The position numbers were made by a program, and so were the translations under genes. 64,000 nt of DNA from Flaccisagitta enflata (lineage: Eukaryota > Chaetognatha > Sagittoidea > Aphragmophora). The stretch spans positions 103,602,001 through 103,666,000 of the forward strand of contig OZ231126.1 of assembly GCA_965153355.1 (NCBI GenBank), given 5' to 3'. Positions 30,797 to 42,085 of the stretch are shown here, piece after piece. How positions within the stretch are numbered: the stretch's first letter is position 1; the number at the start of each line of letters is the position of its first letter. A model generated the notes under the pieces. The model was not told where the DNA came from, ran no database searches, and saw nothing but the letters and a program-made list of their open reading frames with translations.

Positions 30797-32809
30797 TCAG
30801 GCAGATTGACCATCATCGGTCTTCTTTTGGGTTCTTTCCTTGTGAAAGATTGTGTTGTGCTTCGCTCCACATTCATTGCACTTAATGTCTTCAGTGCAAG
30901 AATTGGAGAGATGCCCATGAGTCAGACAGAGAAAACAAAGGCCTTTGCTCAGCACAAAGGTACGTTTTTCCTCATCATCTTTCTTGAGAAAATCTCGACA
31001 CGATTCAATTTGGTGCTTCTCGTCACCACAAGAAGGACATCCTTTTGGTTTCTCACCTGTCTTGGCGGAAGTGGTGGGAGCAGCAGGTTTGGAAGGCCTT
31101 TGATCTTCCTTTGACTTATTCGCAGCTGCGGCGTAAGTCTTCTTTGGTTTGTTTTTGTTTTCATTTTTGTTGTCAAATTTGCCCTTTTGTTTTTGAGGCT
31201 CCGCGTTGGTCGCGGCGATGTTGGCAGAAGTTGCGGCCACGCGGCTGTTCTTAGGCTTCTCATTCTTGTTGCCATTAGGCTTGGTGGGACTAGGGGTACT
31301 AGTTTCACTCTTGAGAATGACTCCCTTGTGGAGCAGGATTGAGTTAGCCCTGGTCAGGTACTGGAGGAATTGAGGGAATTTCAATTCATGGTCCATGGTC
31401 TCATAGTCAAAGTGTTTGTACTCGTTGTCATACGTGCGTTGCGCCCACTTCTCAGCGAAGTACGGGAGCTTTCTGCGCAGTATTTCATTGTACGTTTCAG
31501 GGGTAGAGAAAGTGCTGTCGCGCCCAGTCTCTATGGCCTTGAGATACGCATTCTGCAGTTTGACAATGAAAACTCGGATAGCATTGCTATCCTCTCGATT
31601 GATCTTTGGGCCAGAAAGAAGGTCTTCAAGCATTTGTTTAGCAGTGAAGATCTTTCTGGCATATTCCCGTCTGAGATGCGCCATAGCTGACTGCAGTGCC
31701 TCAGTCGGGTCTTTCACTCGGTCATAGGAGCTAACTATGAGGAGAGCTGTGCCTTTGGTCCAGAACTTCATCTCACCAAAGCGCATTTTGTCAGTGACGC
31801 CCTCAAGGTCAGTGGCCTGTACAAACTGATTTTGAAAAGCCTCAAAATCTTCTTGAGTGTCCTCCCCACTGAAACGGCGATCCATGGGTGGACGACTTTG
31901 AATCATGAGGTTGCGGCTATGCGCCCTCAGATTCACTGTTAAGAGGGATGTGGCTACATCACCTTGTAACAGTCCAGGTGGCCTAGGTTGAGGCTGTGCT
32001 GGAGAAGCCGGCAGTTGAAATGAAAAATGGCTCTGCAGCGGTGACTGAGGGTGCAAGTGAGCAGGCAATGGTTGCTGCACCGGATGCTGTGAGGGTTGCG
32101 GCAACGGTTGTTGCCAAGGTTGTTGTGAGCGTTGCGCGTGCAACTGAGCAAGCATTGGTTCTTGGCCTGTTTGCGCGGCAAACGGAGGCGTTGGTTGTCT
32201 TACCGGTTGGAAATGTGAATGGGGGTTCACCGGTGAAAATGGCAGTCGTGCCGGTTGAATGGGCTGAAATGGAGTGAATGCGGGAGTGAAAGCGTGAGCA
32301 TTCGGTTGGTTTGGTGACAAACCAAGAGGTTGAGAGTTGATTGCAGCAGAGGCTGCAGGTGCAGCAGAGGCTGCAGGTGCAGCAGAGGCTGCAGGTGCTG
32401 CAGGTGCTACAGATGTGGCAAACGCCAGGTTCTGAGGTAGGTTCTGAGGTAGGTTCTGAGGTAGGTTCTGAGGTAGGTTCTGAGGTAGGTTCTGAGGTGG
32501 GTTAATCCTCACTGGGTCAGGTCTTGAGACTTGGTTTGGTAAGGTGTTGACCCACTCATCCACAGACGGGTGCGGACTTGGATGGAGTGAAGCGTCAACG
32601 GGAAGGTGCGGGCTAGAATGACGGGATACATCATTCTCGTCTGCTTGGCGAGCTCTTTCTAACATTTCAATGTTAGACAGCTCGGTCATGAGTTGGTCTA
32701 GTTGGCGTTGCTTCTCTCGCCTTTCAAATTCACTTTGCCGATCGGCCTGCTCCATCTCCATCTGAAGTCTGTCTCTTTGAGACTCAATCTGCCACCTTGA
32801 GTTGTCTTG
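30797..32809 (-). CDS. gag: BEL/Pao Gag, main part
   Basis: The frame is open from the codon after the TAG at 32812-32810 to the TGA at 30797; the first ATG is at 32761 (654 residues). The order is a short charged coiled-coil start, a long Pro/Gln/Ala-rich segment with tandem NLPQ (six copies) and ASAAPA repeats, then a DUF1759-like capsid region (about RRFSGEDTQEDFEAFQNQFV to LLHKGVIL). A basic linker follows, then the nucleocapsid with Cys/His clusters (CPSCG, CFLCLTHGHLSNSC, CNECGAKHNTIFH). It forms the particle and packages RNA. It is collinear and in frame with the upstream 199-codon segment and the downstream pol. Confidence 0.9.
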   Translation of the reverse strand, partial: QDNSRWQIESQRDRLQMEMEQADRQSEFERREKQRQLDQLMTELSNIEMLERARQADENDVSRHSSPHLPVDASLHPSPHPSVDEWVNTLPNQVSRPDPVRINPPQNLPQNLPQNLPQNLPQNLPQNLAFATSVAPAAPAASAAPAASAAPAASAAINSQPLGLSPNQPNAHAFTPAFTPFQPIQPARLPFSPVNPHSHFQPVRQPTPPFAAQTGQEPMLAQLHAQRSQQPWQQPLPQPSQHPVQQPLPAHLHPQSPLQSHFSFQLPASPAQPQPRPPGLLQGDVATSLLTVNLRAHSRNLMIQSRPPMDRRFSGEDTQEDFEAFQNQFVQATDLEGVTDKMRFGEMKFWTKGTALLIVSSYDRVKDPTEALQSAMAHLRREYARKIFTAKQMLEDLLSGPKINREDSNAIRVFIVKLQNAYLKAIETGRDSTFSTPETYNEILRRKLPYFAEKWAQRTYDNEYKHFDYETMDHELKFPQFLQYLTRANSILLHKGVILKSETSTPSPTKPNGNKNEKPKNSRVAATSANIAATNAEPQKQKGKFDNKNENKNKPKKTYAAAANKSKEDQRPSKPAAPTTSAKTGEKPKGCPSCGDEKHQIESCRDFLKKDDEEKRTFVLSKGLCFLCLTHGHLSNSCTEDIKCNECGAKHNTIFHKERTQKKTDDGQSA

Positions 32810-33409
32810 CTAGCGACGAGAAGCTTGGGCTGCCAGTTCAGCATCTACATGTCTGGATGCTGTACTGCGAAACGAGGACGCTCTAGATGGAGCTGGGCTG
32901 TTGTTGTGTGTCCTATCGACGGTATGAATCGATAGGCGTGACTCAGAATGCCACGATCCAGAGTGGTGCGAGCCATTTGGAATCTCAGCCTGCCCATTTG
33001 AATGAGCAGGTTGAGCGTTCAAAGGATCGGCTGGGGCTGCGTAATTGGCGGCGTCGCCCCCCGCAACCGAAGCGCTCGAAGAATGATCATCAGACTCAGG
33101 AATTTCCAAAGGAGGAAGCACCTTGAGGCATTCCTGGCCATTTGAAATGGCGTCTTTTACACGCTGCGTAAGAGACTGCGGTACGTCTTGAGTTGCGGTC
33201 AACTTATTAACGCACGCTTCGAGATTTTGTCTTGTTTTGTTAGCGGTACGAATCATCCTTGGGTGATTCGTTCTCATTGCGTCATTGTGTTCGCGTGACA
33301 AAGTTGCTATGTCACTATTGATTTCTTGAACCACATGGCGTAAGAAACGCTCATCATTGACTGGGTCACTGTAGGGTGACTTGGGGTTAGCTGCTCTAAG
33401 GCTAGCCAT
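32810..33409 (-). CDS. gag: BEL/Pao Gag, N-terminal part, ending at an in-frame TAG
   Basis: 199 codons from the ATG at 33409 to a TAG at 32812-32810. The segment is helical and polar (HVVQEINSDIATLSREHND..., shortened), then Ser/Ala-rich, and fits the amino-terminal region that BEL/Pao Gag has before its capsid domain. The next codons (CAA GAC AAC) continue in the same frame into the main Gag part without any shift. The TAG may be a leaky stop or a recent mutation of this copy. Confidence 0.8.
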   Translation of the reverse strand: MASLRAANPKSPYSDPVNDERFLRHVVQEINSDIATLSREHNDAMRTNHPRMIRTANKTRQNLEACVNKLTATQDVPQSLTQRVKDAISNGQECLKVLPPLEIPESDDHSSSASVAGGDAANYAAPADPLNAQPAHSNGQAEIPNGSHHSGSWHSESRLSIHTVDRTHNNSPAPSRASSFRSTASRHVDAELAAQASRR

Positions 33410-34109
33410 GTCGGGAATTTGCGTTAGAGTAAATCTAACACAGTAGCGGAGAATTAAAAAAAAATGCGTTAGAATAGGTCTAACACGGATTTAGATTTTC
33501 AAAAAATGGGAAAAGAGGATAGAGTTAGAGGGAACTTTCTAACTCGGAGGTGGCCGCAACTTCCGCCAAGAGCGTCGTTGTTTTATTTCTTTTTTTTTTT
33601 TTCAAGTGTCGGGTGCCGTTGACTGTCGCCAATTCGCGAACAGACACGGGGAGCAAGTTTAAAGGGTCTAGCAACGGCGAAAACATGCGGCGAAATTCAC
33701 GACGGGTCACCACCGATCGCCACCAATTCGTGGACAACCGGGGAAAGGCAATTAAAAGAGGTCAAAGGCTGTAAATGAGCGTCGTAATAATTTGTAGATG
33801 TAATTAGCGCAAAGTTGCCAATAATCACCTCCATACGAGGATAATTATGGCGAGGACATTTAAAAGTGGTCAAGAGTATCACGAAGGTTCCAACGATAAA
33901 TAATGCGGTGATGCGAGGTAAATTTATAGGGGATCCGCGCGATGTTCAATTTAACGTCGAGAGAGGGCGATTCTTGTTACAAGAATCGTCGCTATAGATT
34001 ATCGAATTTTCAAGAGGGAAAGTTCAAATGCGATGAATAGGTTTCCAGTTCCGAGGGAAACAAACTGACGGGCGTAGGCGTAGCAGATATGACGCGCATA
34101 AGTTTTGAA
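33410..34109 (-). other. BEL/Pao leader region
   Basis: About 700 bp between the 5' LTR and the gag ATG. No tRNA-complementary primer site of standard form is seen at its start (minus strand begins TTCAAAACTTATGCGCG). A splice donor for the subgenomic mRNA would be expected here; none was fixed. Confidence 0.5.
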
Positions 34110-34518
34110 TGTTTTACGAGTTCAGGCTTCCACTATATGCTACAAGCCCTACAGCCCTATCAGTAAGCCCCTAAATAGTCGAATAGCACGGCGGATTGAA
34201 TACGCGTGAATATATTCCAATGAAAGTATCCAAGACAGATTCAAAACTGCAAATAAAGGATTAGAAACTAAATATCAAGCGCGGTTTACCAAAAGCAATC
34301 ATACAATCAATCATACTACGAAATCACAATCAATCAATCAATCATCCTTACTATACCTTATTCCGCGCTAGTGAAATATCCAAATATCATTTCAGTGAAT
34401 TCGAAGCAGGAAATTCAGTTTATAAGAACGAGTGTTATCTAAGGTATCAGATAGTTCTAATGCGCATTTCTATGCTTTGTTATCTTTTCCTTGTCTTTGC
34501 TAAACGACTCGTCGCACA
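34110..34518 (-). repeat. BEL/Pao 5' LTR
   Basis: 409 bp and nearly identical to the 3' LTR. The target duplication AACAC follows at 34519-34523. It should contain the promoter of the element, but no TATA box was fixed with confidence. Confidence 0.95.
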
Positions 34519-34523
34519 AACAC

Positions 34524-34556
34524 AGCAGGTTCTAGAGTTGCGAGTTACAGGGAATA
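34524..34556 (-). mobile_element. family A element, right part of the split copy
   Basis: AGCAGGTTCTAGAGTTGCGA continues the family A copy cut at 23093. The hairpin end is degenerate. Confidence 0.6.
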
Positions 34557-34559
34557 CGA

Positions 34560-35922
34560 CACAATGAAAATTATCGTGACAAGTCAGTTTCGTCAGGAGC
34601 AAAAAAGTCATCATTTTTTTTACCAAAAACAAATAATTCACCTGATAGTACATGTCACTTTGGGTAGTTAACAGCAAAAATTGATGTAAGATCTCATCCA
34701 AAAAAAAAGTTAGTGATTTTCTTTTAAAAAAAGGACTAATTTCATTAATTCAATAAATTAATATAAAAAATTTTATGAAAAAATACTAAAACTTATCTGA
34801 TCATAATAAAAATTGACGTGCAGGTGATATTTGGTGCTTCATTTTACTACCATGAAAATTTTATGACTTTTCTTTAACAGGAAGTGCCCTATTCAAAACT
34901 CTAAACAAAAAATATCCTTTTATTCATATTTCTGTTGAATCTGACATTGGTGCACCCTAAATAACAAATTTGCATAGACATTGAAAAATTGGAAAAACCA
35001 AAACATCAGACGCTAGTGAATTACATTTTCTCAGGTGTCTGATGTTTTTAAAAATGCAAAATATTCATCTATGTTCAAGATTTGTTATTTAGGGGTTGAA
35101 AAATGTTTTTTTCAAAAATTTCAAATTTCACAATTTGGAATAGAAAAACTCACAAAATTGATACTTTAAATCCCCCGATTGTTATAAAATTTGGAATGCT
35201 GAAGGTTTAGTGTTTCCTTTGATTACCTTTCAAATTTCATGACTTTACTCCAATAAGAAGTACCCCAAATGAATCTTTCAAAATAAAATCTCATTTTTTT
35301 CAAAATTCAATTGTCAGCTGACATTTTTTAAAAGGAACCTTTTGAATATATCCTGATGAATATATATCCTGATGAATATATATCCTGATGAATATATCCA
35401 AAATGCTAAAAATGCTGTGGCAAAAAATTTTTGTATTAGTGTCAGATAGATATGAACAGCCCCTCAAAAAAATTTGACCATATTATACAAACTGTGTCGG
35501 TAATAATGCAGTAAAGATACCTCTTTAAAACTATTCTTACTCTTTTGTGAGATTTTGCTTGAAAATTATGCAATTTTAGTACTATTTTAATGTACAAAGC
35601 ATGAAATTTGAAGACAGATTTTTTGAAATAGTATGAATGGGCTCACATGGCTCTTACAAAACTGATTTTTGGTCAAGAATGGATAATTTCAAAGAAAATA
35701 TGATGCAAAAAAGTGATAGAACAAGAGTGTCGAGATATGGAAAACGACATAATTCAAATCTGAAAAAAAAAAAAGAATGAATGAAATGAGATTTATGATA
35801 TGGTTTAATCTGATCAGCTGTGCGTGAGAGTAATCTGATACAGCGGTTATCATTATCACTTAGATACAGCGGATTTCATCATCACTAAAAATGTGGGGCA
35901 AATTCCATTGCGGGGCAATTTT
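34560..35922. other. no gene; one nested hairpin unit
   Basis: AT-rich. A nested inverted repeat is at 34958-35092 (outer stem AAATAACAAAT, inner stem ACATCAGAC), related to one at 51030-51163. An 18-bp tandem repeat (ATATATCCTGATGAATAT) occurs three times at 35341-35400. Confidence 0.6.
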
Positions 35923-36546
35923 GGGGGGAGACAATAACCCGAGTCTAAAGTATAAAGGGATTTTCTAGGATTTTCAAAGTTGCATCACGACTGTAAAAAT
36001 GCAAGCACCTGGTTGATTTTTGGTATATACCCTCCTTGACTATTGTACATTGATAAGAAAAAAAGATTAGGGGCTGAAATGCCTCCAAAGGAACCAGTTT
36101 ACCACCCACACCTACCACCACATCCTCGATTATGACCTTTTTAGGGCTCAACAACCAAAAATCTAACTTCAATACATTGAAAAAATGAATTTTCCTGGGG
36201 TGTCCTGTACTTGGGTAGTGCTCATTGGATGTCTCTGAAGGGATTTAGGCTAAAAAAATCAAAATCCAAGAATTTGTTTTCTCACAATATTGTCCACAAG
36301 CAAACTCCACCTATTTTTGACCAATTTGCTTTTATAATTCATCCTACCCAATTTTGAGGTTTTGACACCCTTATCCATCCATCTCAGTTTAAAAAATCAT
36401 TTTGATCTATCCCTAAGCATTTCATCTAAGGGGCCTACTAAAACCTAACCACCCTACTATACCTCTGGGCTCACAATAACATCTTTTGTTTAGTAGTTCC
36501 TACTCTGTGAGGAGAAGAGGTCGCAAGGGGTGTTGTCTCCCGCCTT
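35923..36546. mobile_element. 624-bp repeat unit, copy 1, with short inverted ends
   Basis: Runs from GGGGGGAGACAATAACCC to GGGGTGTTGTCTCCCGCCTT. The two ends are imperfect inverted repeats (GGGAGACAA / TTGTCTCCC), as in a small DNA transposon. It is identical, as far as compared, to the copy at 36897-37520. Confidence 0.75.
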
Positions 36547-36896
36547 ATTAGAGGGGGGCACCTCACATTTTTTCAAAAACTATTCTGGAACAATAAAAAA
36601 CTGAAAAAATGAGACTTTGGAAAAGTGAAAAACCAAATCAGGGCCATTTGGTAGGTATATCATAGCCTACACAAGTCAGAAATAGCTCGAAAAACACTCA
36701 TTTTGACCAGATTTGGCGAGAGTCCAGTTTAAGCAAAAAGGAGGGTTTTTATAGTGGATTTTTCTAAAATTTCAGGTATTTTTGGAGGATTTTATTGTAT
36801 TTTCATTTTGTTTAAATGTTTATATGCTAATCTAACAAAAAAATTGACAAACAAGCTGAAAATTACAAATCTGATACTAGCAAGATACTCTTATAA

Positions 36897-37520
36897 GGGG
36901 GGAGACAATAACCCGAGTCTAAAGTATAAAGGGATTTTCTAGGATTTTCAAAGTTGCATCACGACTGTAAAAATGCAAGCACCTGGTTGATTTTTGGTAT
37001 ATACCCTCCTTGACTATTGTACATTGATAAGAAAAAAAGATTAGGGGCTGAAATGCCTCCAAAGGAACCAGTTTACCACCCACACCTACCACCACATCCT
37101 CGATTATGACCTTTTTAGGGCTCAACAACCAAAAATCTAACTTCAATACATTGAAAAAATGAATTTTCCTGGGGTGTCCTGTACTTGGGTAGTGCTCATT
37201 GGATGTCTCTGAAGGGATTTAGGCTAAAAAAATCAAAATCCAAGAATTTGTTTTCTCACAATATTGTCCACAAGCAAACTCCACCTATTTTTGACCAATT
37301 TGCTTTTATAATTCATCCTACCCAATTTTGAGGTTTTGACACCCTTATCCATCCATCTCAGTTTAAAAAATCATTTTGATCTATCCCTAAGCATTTCATC
37401 TAAGGGGCCTACTAAAACCTAACCACCCTACTATACCTCTGGGCTCACAATAACATCTTTTGTTTAGTAGTTCCTACTCTGTGAGGAGAAGAGGTCGCAA
37501 GGGGTGTTGTCTCCCGCCTT
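36897..37520. mobile_element. 624-bp repeat unit, copy 2
   Basis: A direct repeat of 35923-36546 at a constant offset of 974 bases, with no length change. A 350-bp spacer (36547-36896) lies between the copies and has no gene. Confidence 0.75.
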
Positions 37521-38400
37521 TTTTTTGTGGTGGTTGTTGTTGTTGTTATCAACCTTGCTATCAATCACTAACAAAATGCCCAACTAAAAGAATACCTCAC
37601 AAAAATGTTTAGTTAAATGTGCCCCATTAATGCCTCCAAATTGCGGGGCAATTTTACATATTCCCATTTTTGCCCCGGGGGCAATTCTAGATCTTTCCGC
37701 GGGGCAAAGTTATCAAAGAGCAATATATCATTACAATACAATATATTACACCTCCAGATGTTTTTTCTACTTCATAGAGAGCCTTCCCTGACTTGTCATT
37801 GACAATATAAACAGATCATACTGCCCAATACCTAGTTCTCATTTGATCTGCCCCCCAGGTCCAACCAATTGTGAAATATTTTCGCGGGGCGAGTAAATGA
37901 CCAAAAATTCCACTATTAGTACACTGTGTTATTCCAGAGAGAGAGAGAGAGAGAGAGAGATATAGAATGATGGAAAGACAGACAGAGAGACAGAAACAAA
38001 AACAGACTAAAAGACCAATAGATTGTACATCCATCAAGAGGTTCGACGATGACAGCCAAAATCATTGACGGCCGTCAAGCCAATTTCCGCCTACAATATC
38101 GACGTCGAGCTTTGGTCAACTTTGAACGTCAAAGTAACGGCCTTAACGACCTGTTTATCAAAGCTGCTCATGGGTTAAAACTACCTCCAGTTCAGCCGAA
38201 TCTGTCAAGAATTACGACAACAGCAGCCAATGACGTCGAAGGCCGAAAAGCCAAAATCCGCCTACAATTCAACAACAACAACTACATGAGTCCAATTTCA
38301 GCGCACTGTGGTCCACAAAATGAAAATTTGGGCGCTAAATTGAATTTTTCGCCCACAAAGGTTGTTCAGTATCATAAAAAAACGCTACCTGGCAGAAATT
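37521..38400. other. no gene; short repeats
   Basis: A GTT-rich run (37530-37550), a GA run (37936-37960), and two related segments about 180 bp apart at 38049-38110 and 38225-38275 (cagccaa.. tccgcctacaat). Confidence 0.4.
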
Positions 38401-38404
38401 GATG

Positions 38405-39905
38405 TGCCGGTTCAAATGGTAACACCCGCAGGTGTGTAGCTGAACAGTTTAGGAGAAAAAGGGTGATTTAGTTTGATATTCAGCGCACAGTGCGCCACAA
38501 ATTGCAAATTCAGCCGCAAAATAAAAGTAATCTAGAATTTTTGATCCTAAAAAAATCCTGATCTTTAGAAATTCCATAGTTTACAGTTTTTGATATGTCT
38601 GATCCAATGGCAACATCGGGAACTTGAAACTTAGAACTTGGAACTTAGAATTTTTTCGCTAAAATTTTTTCTCACTAAAATTTTTTTTTTTGCGAAAATT
38701 TTTCTTGCTCAACTTTTTCTCGCTAAACTTTTTCTCGCTTAAACTTTTTTCTCGCTGAAATTTTTTCTTCATAAGATTTTTTGTCGCTAAAATTTTTCTT
38801 GTTAAAATTTCTCGCTAAAATTTTTTTTTGCTAAAATTTTTTTTCGCTAAAATTTTTCTCGGTAAAATTTTTCTTGGCAAAATTTTTCTCGCTAAAATTT
38901 CTCGCTAAAATTTTTTTCGTTGAAATTTTTCTTGCTAAAACTTTTTTCACTAAAATTTTTTCTCGCTAAAATTTTTTCTCGCTAAAATTTTTCTCGATAA
39001 AATTTCTTCTTGCTAAGATTTTTCTCGTTAAAATTTCTCGATAGAATTTTTTATCACTATAATTCTTTCTTGTTAAGATTTTTCTCGCTAATTTTTTCTC
39101 GCTAAGATTTCTACTTGCTAAAATATTTCCTCGCTAAAATTTTTCCTCGCTGAAATTTTCAAAAAATTTTCAAAAACTAATTGGCGTGTTATAGGTCCTC
39201 TTTTTCCTTCCAAAATATTGACGTCTTACTCATTTTTGAGAGAATTAAAACAGTTAACACGGAAATCAGGAAGCCAAAGCCAAATGCAGACAGGAAAATC
39301 AATCTTGAAGTTTTTCTATTCTTTCTTCAACTTAAAAATCAAACATTGTTGCAACTAAAAATTTTCCTGACTGTTGTGGGTAGCTCCGTTATTTAAGCTC
39401 TTGCAGCGGTCTCATTATGAACTGATGCTATATCTTAGGCAAAAAGAAAAATATTTGGGCAAAAGAAAAATGTTCTAAAAAAAATCTATTGATTTTATTT
39501 AGCGACTCCCCTTCAGTTTTGAGGAAAAAAAAAGACATATTTGGATTCAGCATAGTGAATACTACAAAAACTAATGCTTTCATAATTTTTCATGATTAAT
39601 CACTATGTCCCCTCAATTCGGAAATTTTTAAGTCTGATTTGACTTGTCTGTATCATAGAAACCGTAGGTTCTACGCACCTATGATATTGCTTTTAGTACT
39701 GGCATATCAAAAACTATCAACAATGAAATTTTGAACGACCTGTTTCTTTTTATGTGGCTAAAAAATGCTGATTTTTTAAATTTTGCGCCTGAATTTATTA
39801 TTTGTGGCGCACTGTGCATCAAATATCAATTTAAATCACCTTTTTTCTCTAAGATTGTTATGGCTGCACGCCTGCGGGCGTTACCATTGGATCCAGCACG
39901 TCAAA
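38405..39905. mobile_element. decayed foldback element with ~200-bp inverted arms
   Basis: The left arm (38405-38610: CAAATGGTAAC, CGCAGGTGTG, GGGTGATTTA, GCACAGTGCGCCACAAAT, TTTTTGATATG) matches the right arm (about 39695-39905) in reverse. Between them are a tandem array and about 500 bp without a gene. Confidence 0.6.
38640..39165. repeat. ~15-bp tandem array (TTTTTCTCGCTAAAA)
   Basis: About 35 degenerate units of TTTTTCTCGCTAAAA inside the foldback element. Confidence 0.9.
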
Positions 39906-40382
39906 TATTATCAGTTAGCTCTTTTTTAGATTCTGGATAACATTTTTAGGTAGGAAATTAAAATTGCTCTCTTGTTGATTGCCTGTCTGTTTTAGTTATT
40001 CCATGGGTCAATTAAAACGCCGCTGCATCAAAATTGTTGCTAAGGCAGGTGAACAATAGAAACACTTCGCTTACTGGCAATTTCACGCATACTGTCTGAA
40101 GATTTTCTTAAAGAAGCTCCAATATTTTTCTCAACAAACTGAGAGATCGCATTGACATGCGTAAACCAAATGACATTCTTTAACTTTCTTATCAACAATG
40201 ACACGAAGAACAATTCTTTTATTTCCTTAAATGATCATGGGGGTTTAATTATTAAACATTGCAGTTCTTTTAATTTCAAAAAAGCTACAAGGCCAATATT
40301 ATGAAAGATGCCATTTCTTCCACTGGTGTCAATTGATATTTTTTTCCTACTCTTCCATGGAAAAGTATTTGTTCCTTCCACA

Positions 40383-41271
40383 GATACCCCAGTTGCTTGC
40401 GGGTGGGCAGGAGCAGTGCTGGAGAAGGTCATTCGAGCATTTGGGCAGGAGCAGTAGGCTCGAAAAGCTCAAAAACATGTTGGTCCGTCCGTCGGTCCGT
40501 CCGTCACACTTTACTTTTTTGGCGTTAATGCGGTTTTTGGCCTTACTGCTCCTGCCCAAATGCTCCACTGACCTCAATTATGGCCCCTGCCCACCCGCAC
40601 GCGACTGGGGTAGCCGTGTATCCGGCCTTGTTGGTTTTGAGGAGGAAATTTCCTTATATGCAGATAGTTTTAATCATAAGTAGCGGTGCCAGGGATCCGC
40701 CAATGAGCAATTCGACATTTTCGTCTTGAAATATTTTATTTTAGCAGGGTAGCTCATTGGCGGATCCCTGGCACCATATGCCGGCCATTCTAGGATTACC
40801 TTGACAACATGATATTTTTATGATCCCATCAAGCATCTACACTAAGTCCCAATTCTGCTTTAATTCATTTATAACCATATTTCATCATGTTACGAGATAA
40901 AGCAACTCTGTTTGTCTTGGCATATTTTGGTACATCGTCTTATGTTTCCTAGACTTTTTTAGTCGCATGCAGGCATCTCTACAACCCGCTTTGTCCGTCG
41001 GTTGGTTGGTTGGTTGGTTGGTCGGACGGTCGGTCACACTTTACTTTTTTTATTTTTTATTTCTTTGACCTCACTGCTCCTGCCCAAATGATCAGGTGAC
41101 CTCAAATATGGCCCCTGCCCACCCACACGCAAATTTGGTAGCCGTGTATTCGGCCTTGTTGAATTAGGGTTAGGCTGGGTTTTAAATTTTCTTTTTTATT
41201 TTTTTCAAGCTTTCGAGTTTTTTCCCATCTCCAAACCCTTTCATTTCATTTCCCCCAATAAACAACCAAAT
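40383..41271. repeat. 0.9-kb duplicated segment, copy 1
   Basis: Closely matches 45588-46488. It contains a family A element with two arms (40383-40632), a small hairpin element (40685-40775) and a plus-strand family A copy (40956-41161). No gene. Confidence 0.9.
40685..40775. mobile_element. 91-bp hairpin element with 24-bp perfect inverted ends
   Basis: GGTGCCAGGGATCCGCCAAT.. at 40685-40708 is exactly reversed at 40752-40775. The other copy is at 45890-45980 (23 of 24 bases paired). Confidence 0.9.
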
Positions 41272-42085
41272 TTTTCCTATTCTATTGGGTATAGTGAGGA
41301 ATATTGTTCAACTTTTCATATCATGGCAAATCTTAAGAGTTAAAACAACTTCTTGACTAAGGATATACCATTTCTCCATAGTAGAAAGATGTTGAATATT
41401 ATATGACGAACTTTTATTTTCAATTTAGAGATGTGAAGATTAATATGCGAAGATTAAGTGCCGACAAAACTACTTAACAGATTGTTACTTCAGATATGTA
41501 GAGATGAACTATGAACCCCCATGAGATACCTCATGCATTCAGAGTGTTTATTTAAAGCTTCATGGAGCTAGTTTGAAAGGATTTTTGTGCTTGAGAGATC
41601 TGTCATGAGATCTGAGAAGGATGATTTATAGTCTGAGAGAGCACCAAAGTAAACTGTTTTAGAGATCATGGAGGTAGGCTTAAAAACAGTTGCACATTCC
41701 CCCCTCAGCATACTGGAGGCGGAAATAAAAGCAGACGCTGCTTAACTATACACATCCCTTCGTGGAGGACTCAAACTCAAAGGGCAACCTCCTCCATTGC
41801 AACTTGTGATGAAAACTCAGGATTTTAAAACTGTAAGTCAACTGTAATATCTACAAAATTTACACAAAAATAAAATGAAAAGAGAAGTGAACATACAGAT
41901 AACTCCCACTCTAACGGATTTCAAGGAACTAACAAATCTTATTTGTTAAAGATGGGATTCAAGTAAAACAATCATAGGAAACAAAAAAGATTTAAGGGTC
42001 TATTAATTTACATTCATTATATGCGGAATTCTGTTAGAGTAGGGTTCAACTGTATATGAATTACATTTACTTGTTTTGCTTTTTT
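41272..42085. other. no gene recognised
   Basis: AT-rich. No repeat family or coding frame could be supported. Confidence 0.4.

Larger units (their letters stand above)
23094..34518 (-). mobile_element. complete BEL/Pao LTR retrotransposon with extra spliced gene
   Basis: An 11.4-kb element transcribed from right to left. Its LTRs are at 34110-34518 (5') and 23094-23502 (3'); each is 409 bp, runs TG...CA, and differs at about three positions, so the insertion is recent. The target duplication AACAC lies at 23089-23093 and 34519-34523. A G-rich polypurine tract (23503-23511 on the minus strand) directly precedes the 3' LTR. No standard primer binding site starting TGG was seen just inside the 5' LTR. 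Order: leader (about 700 bp), gag, pol, then a 3-kb region with a three-exon gene. The pol order (protease, RT, RNase H, integrase), YVDD and the DUF1759-like gag identify BEL/Pao. Intact gag, pol and near-identical LTRs suggest recent activity. Confidence 0.93.

Noticed and set aside
34060-34109. Primer binding site of the BEL/Pao element
   Set aside because: The sequence just inside the 5' LTR does not begin with TGG and I could not match it to a tRNA 3' end, so no site is annotated.
35923-37520. Reading the twin 624-bp units as LTRs of one element
   Set aside because: They do not begin TG or end CA, the 350-bp interior has no coding sequence, and each copy has its own inverted ends.
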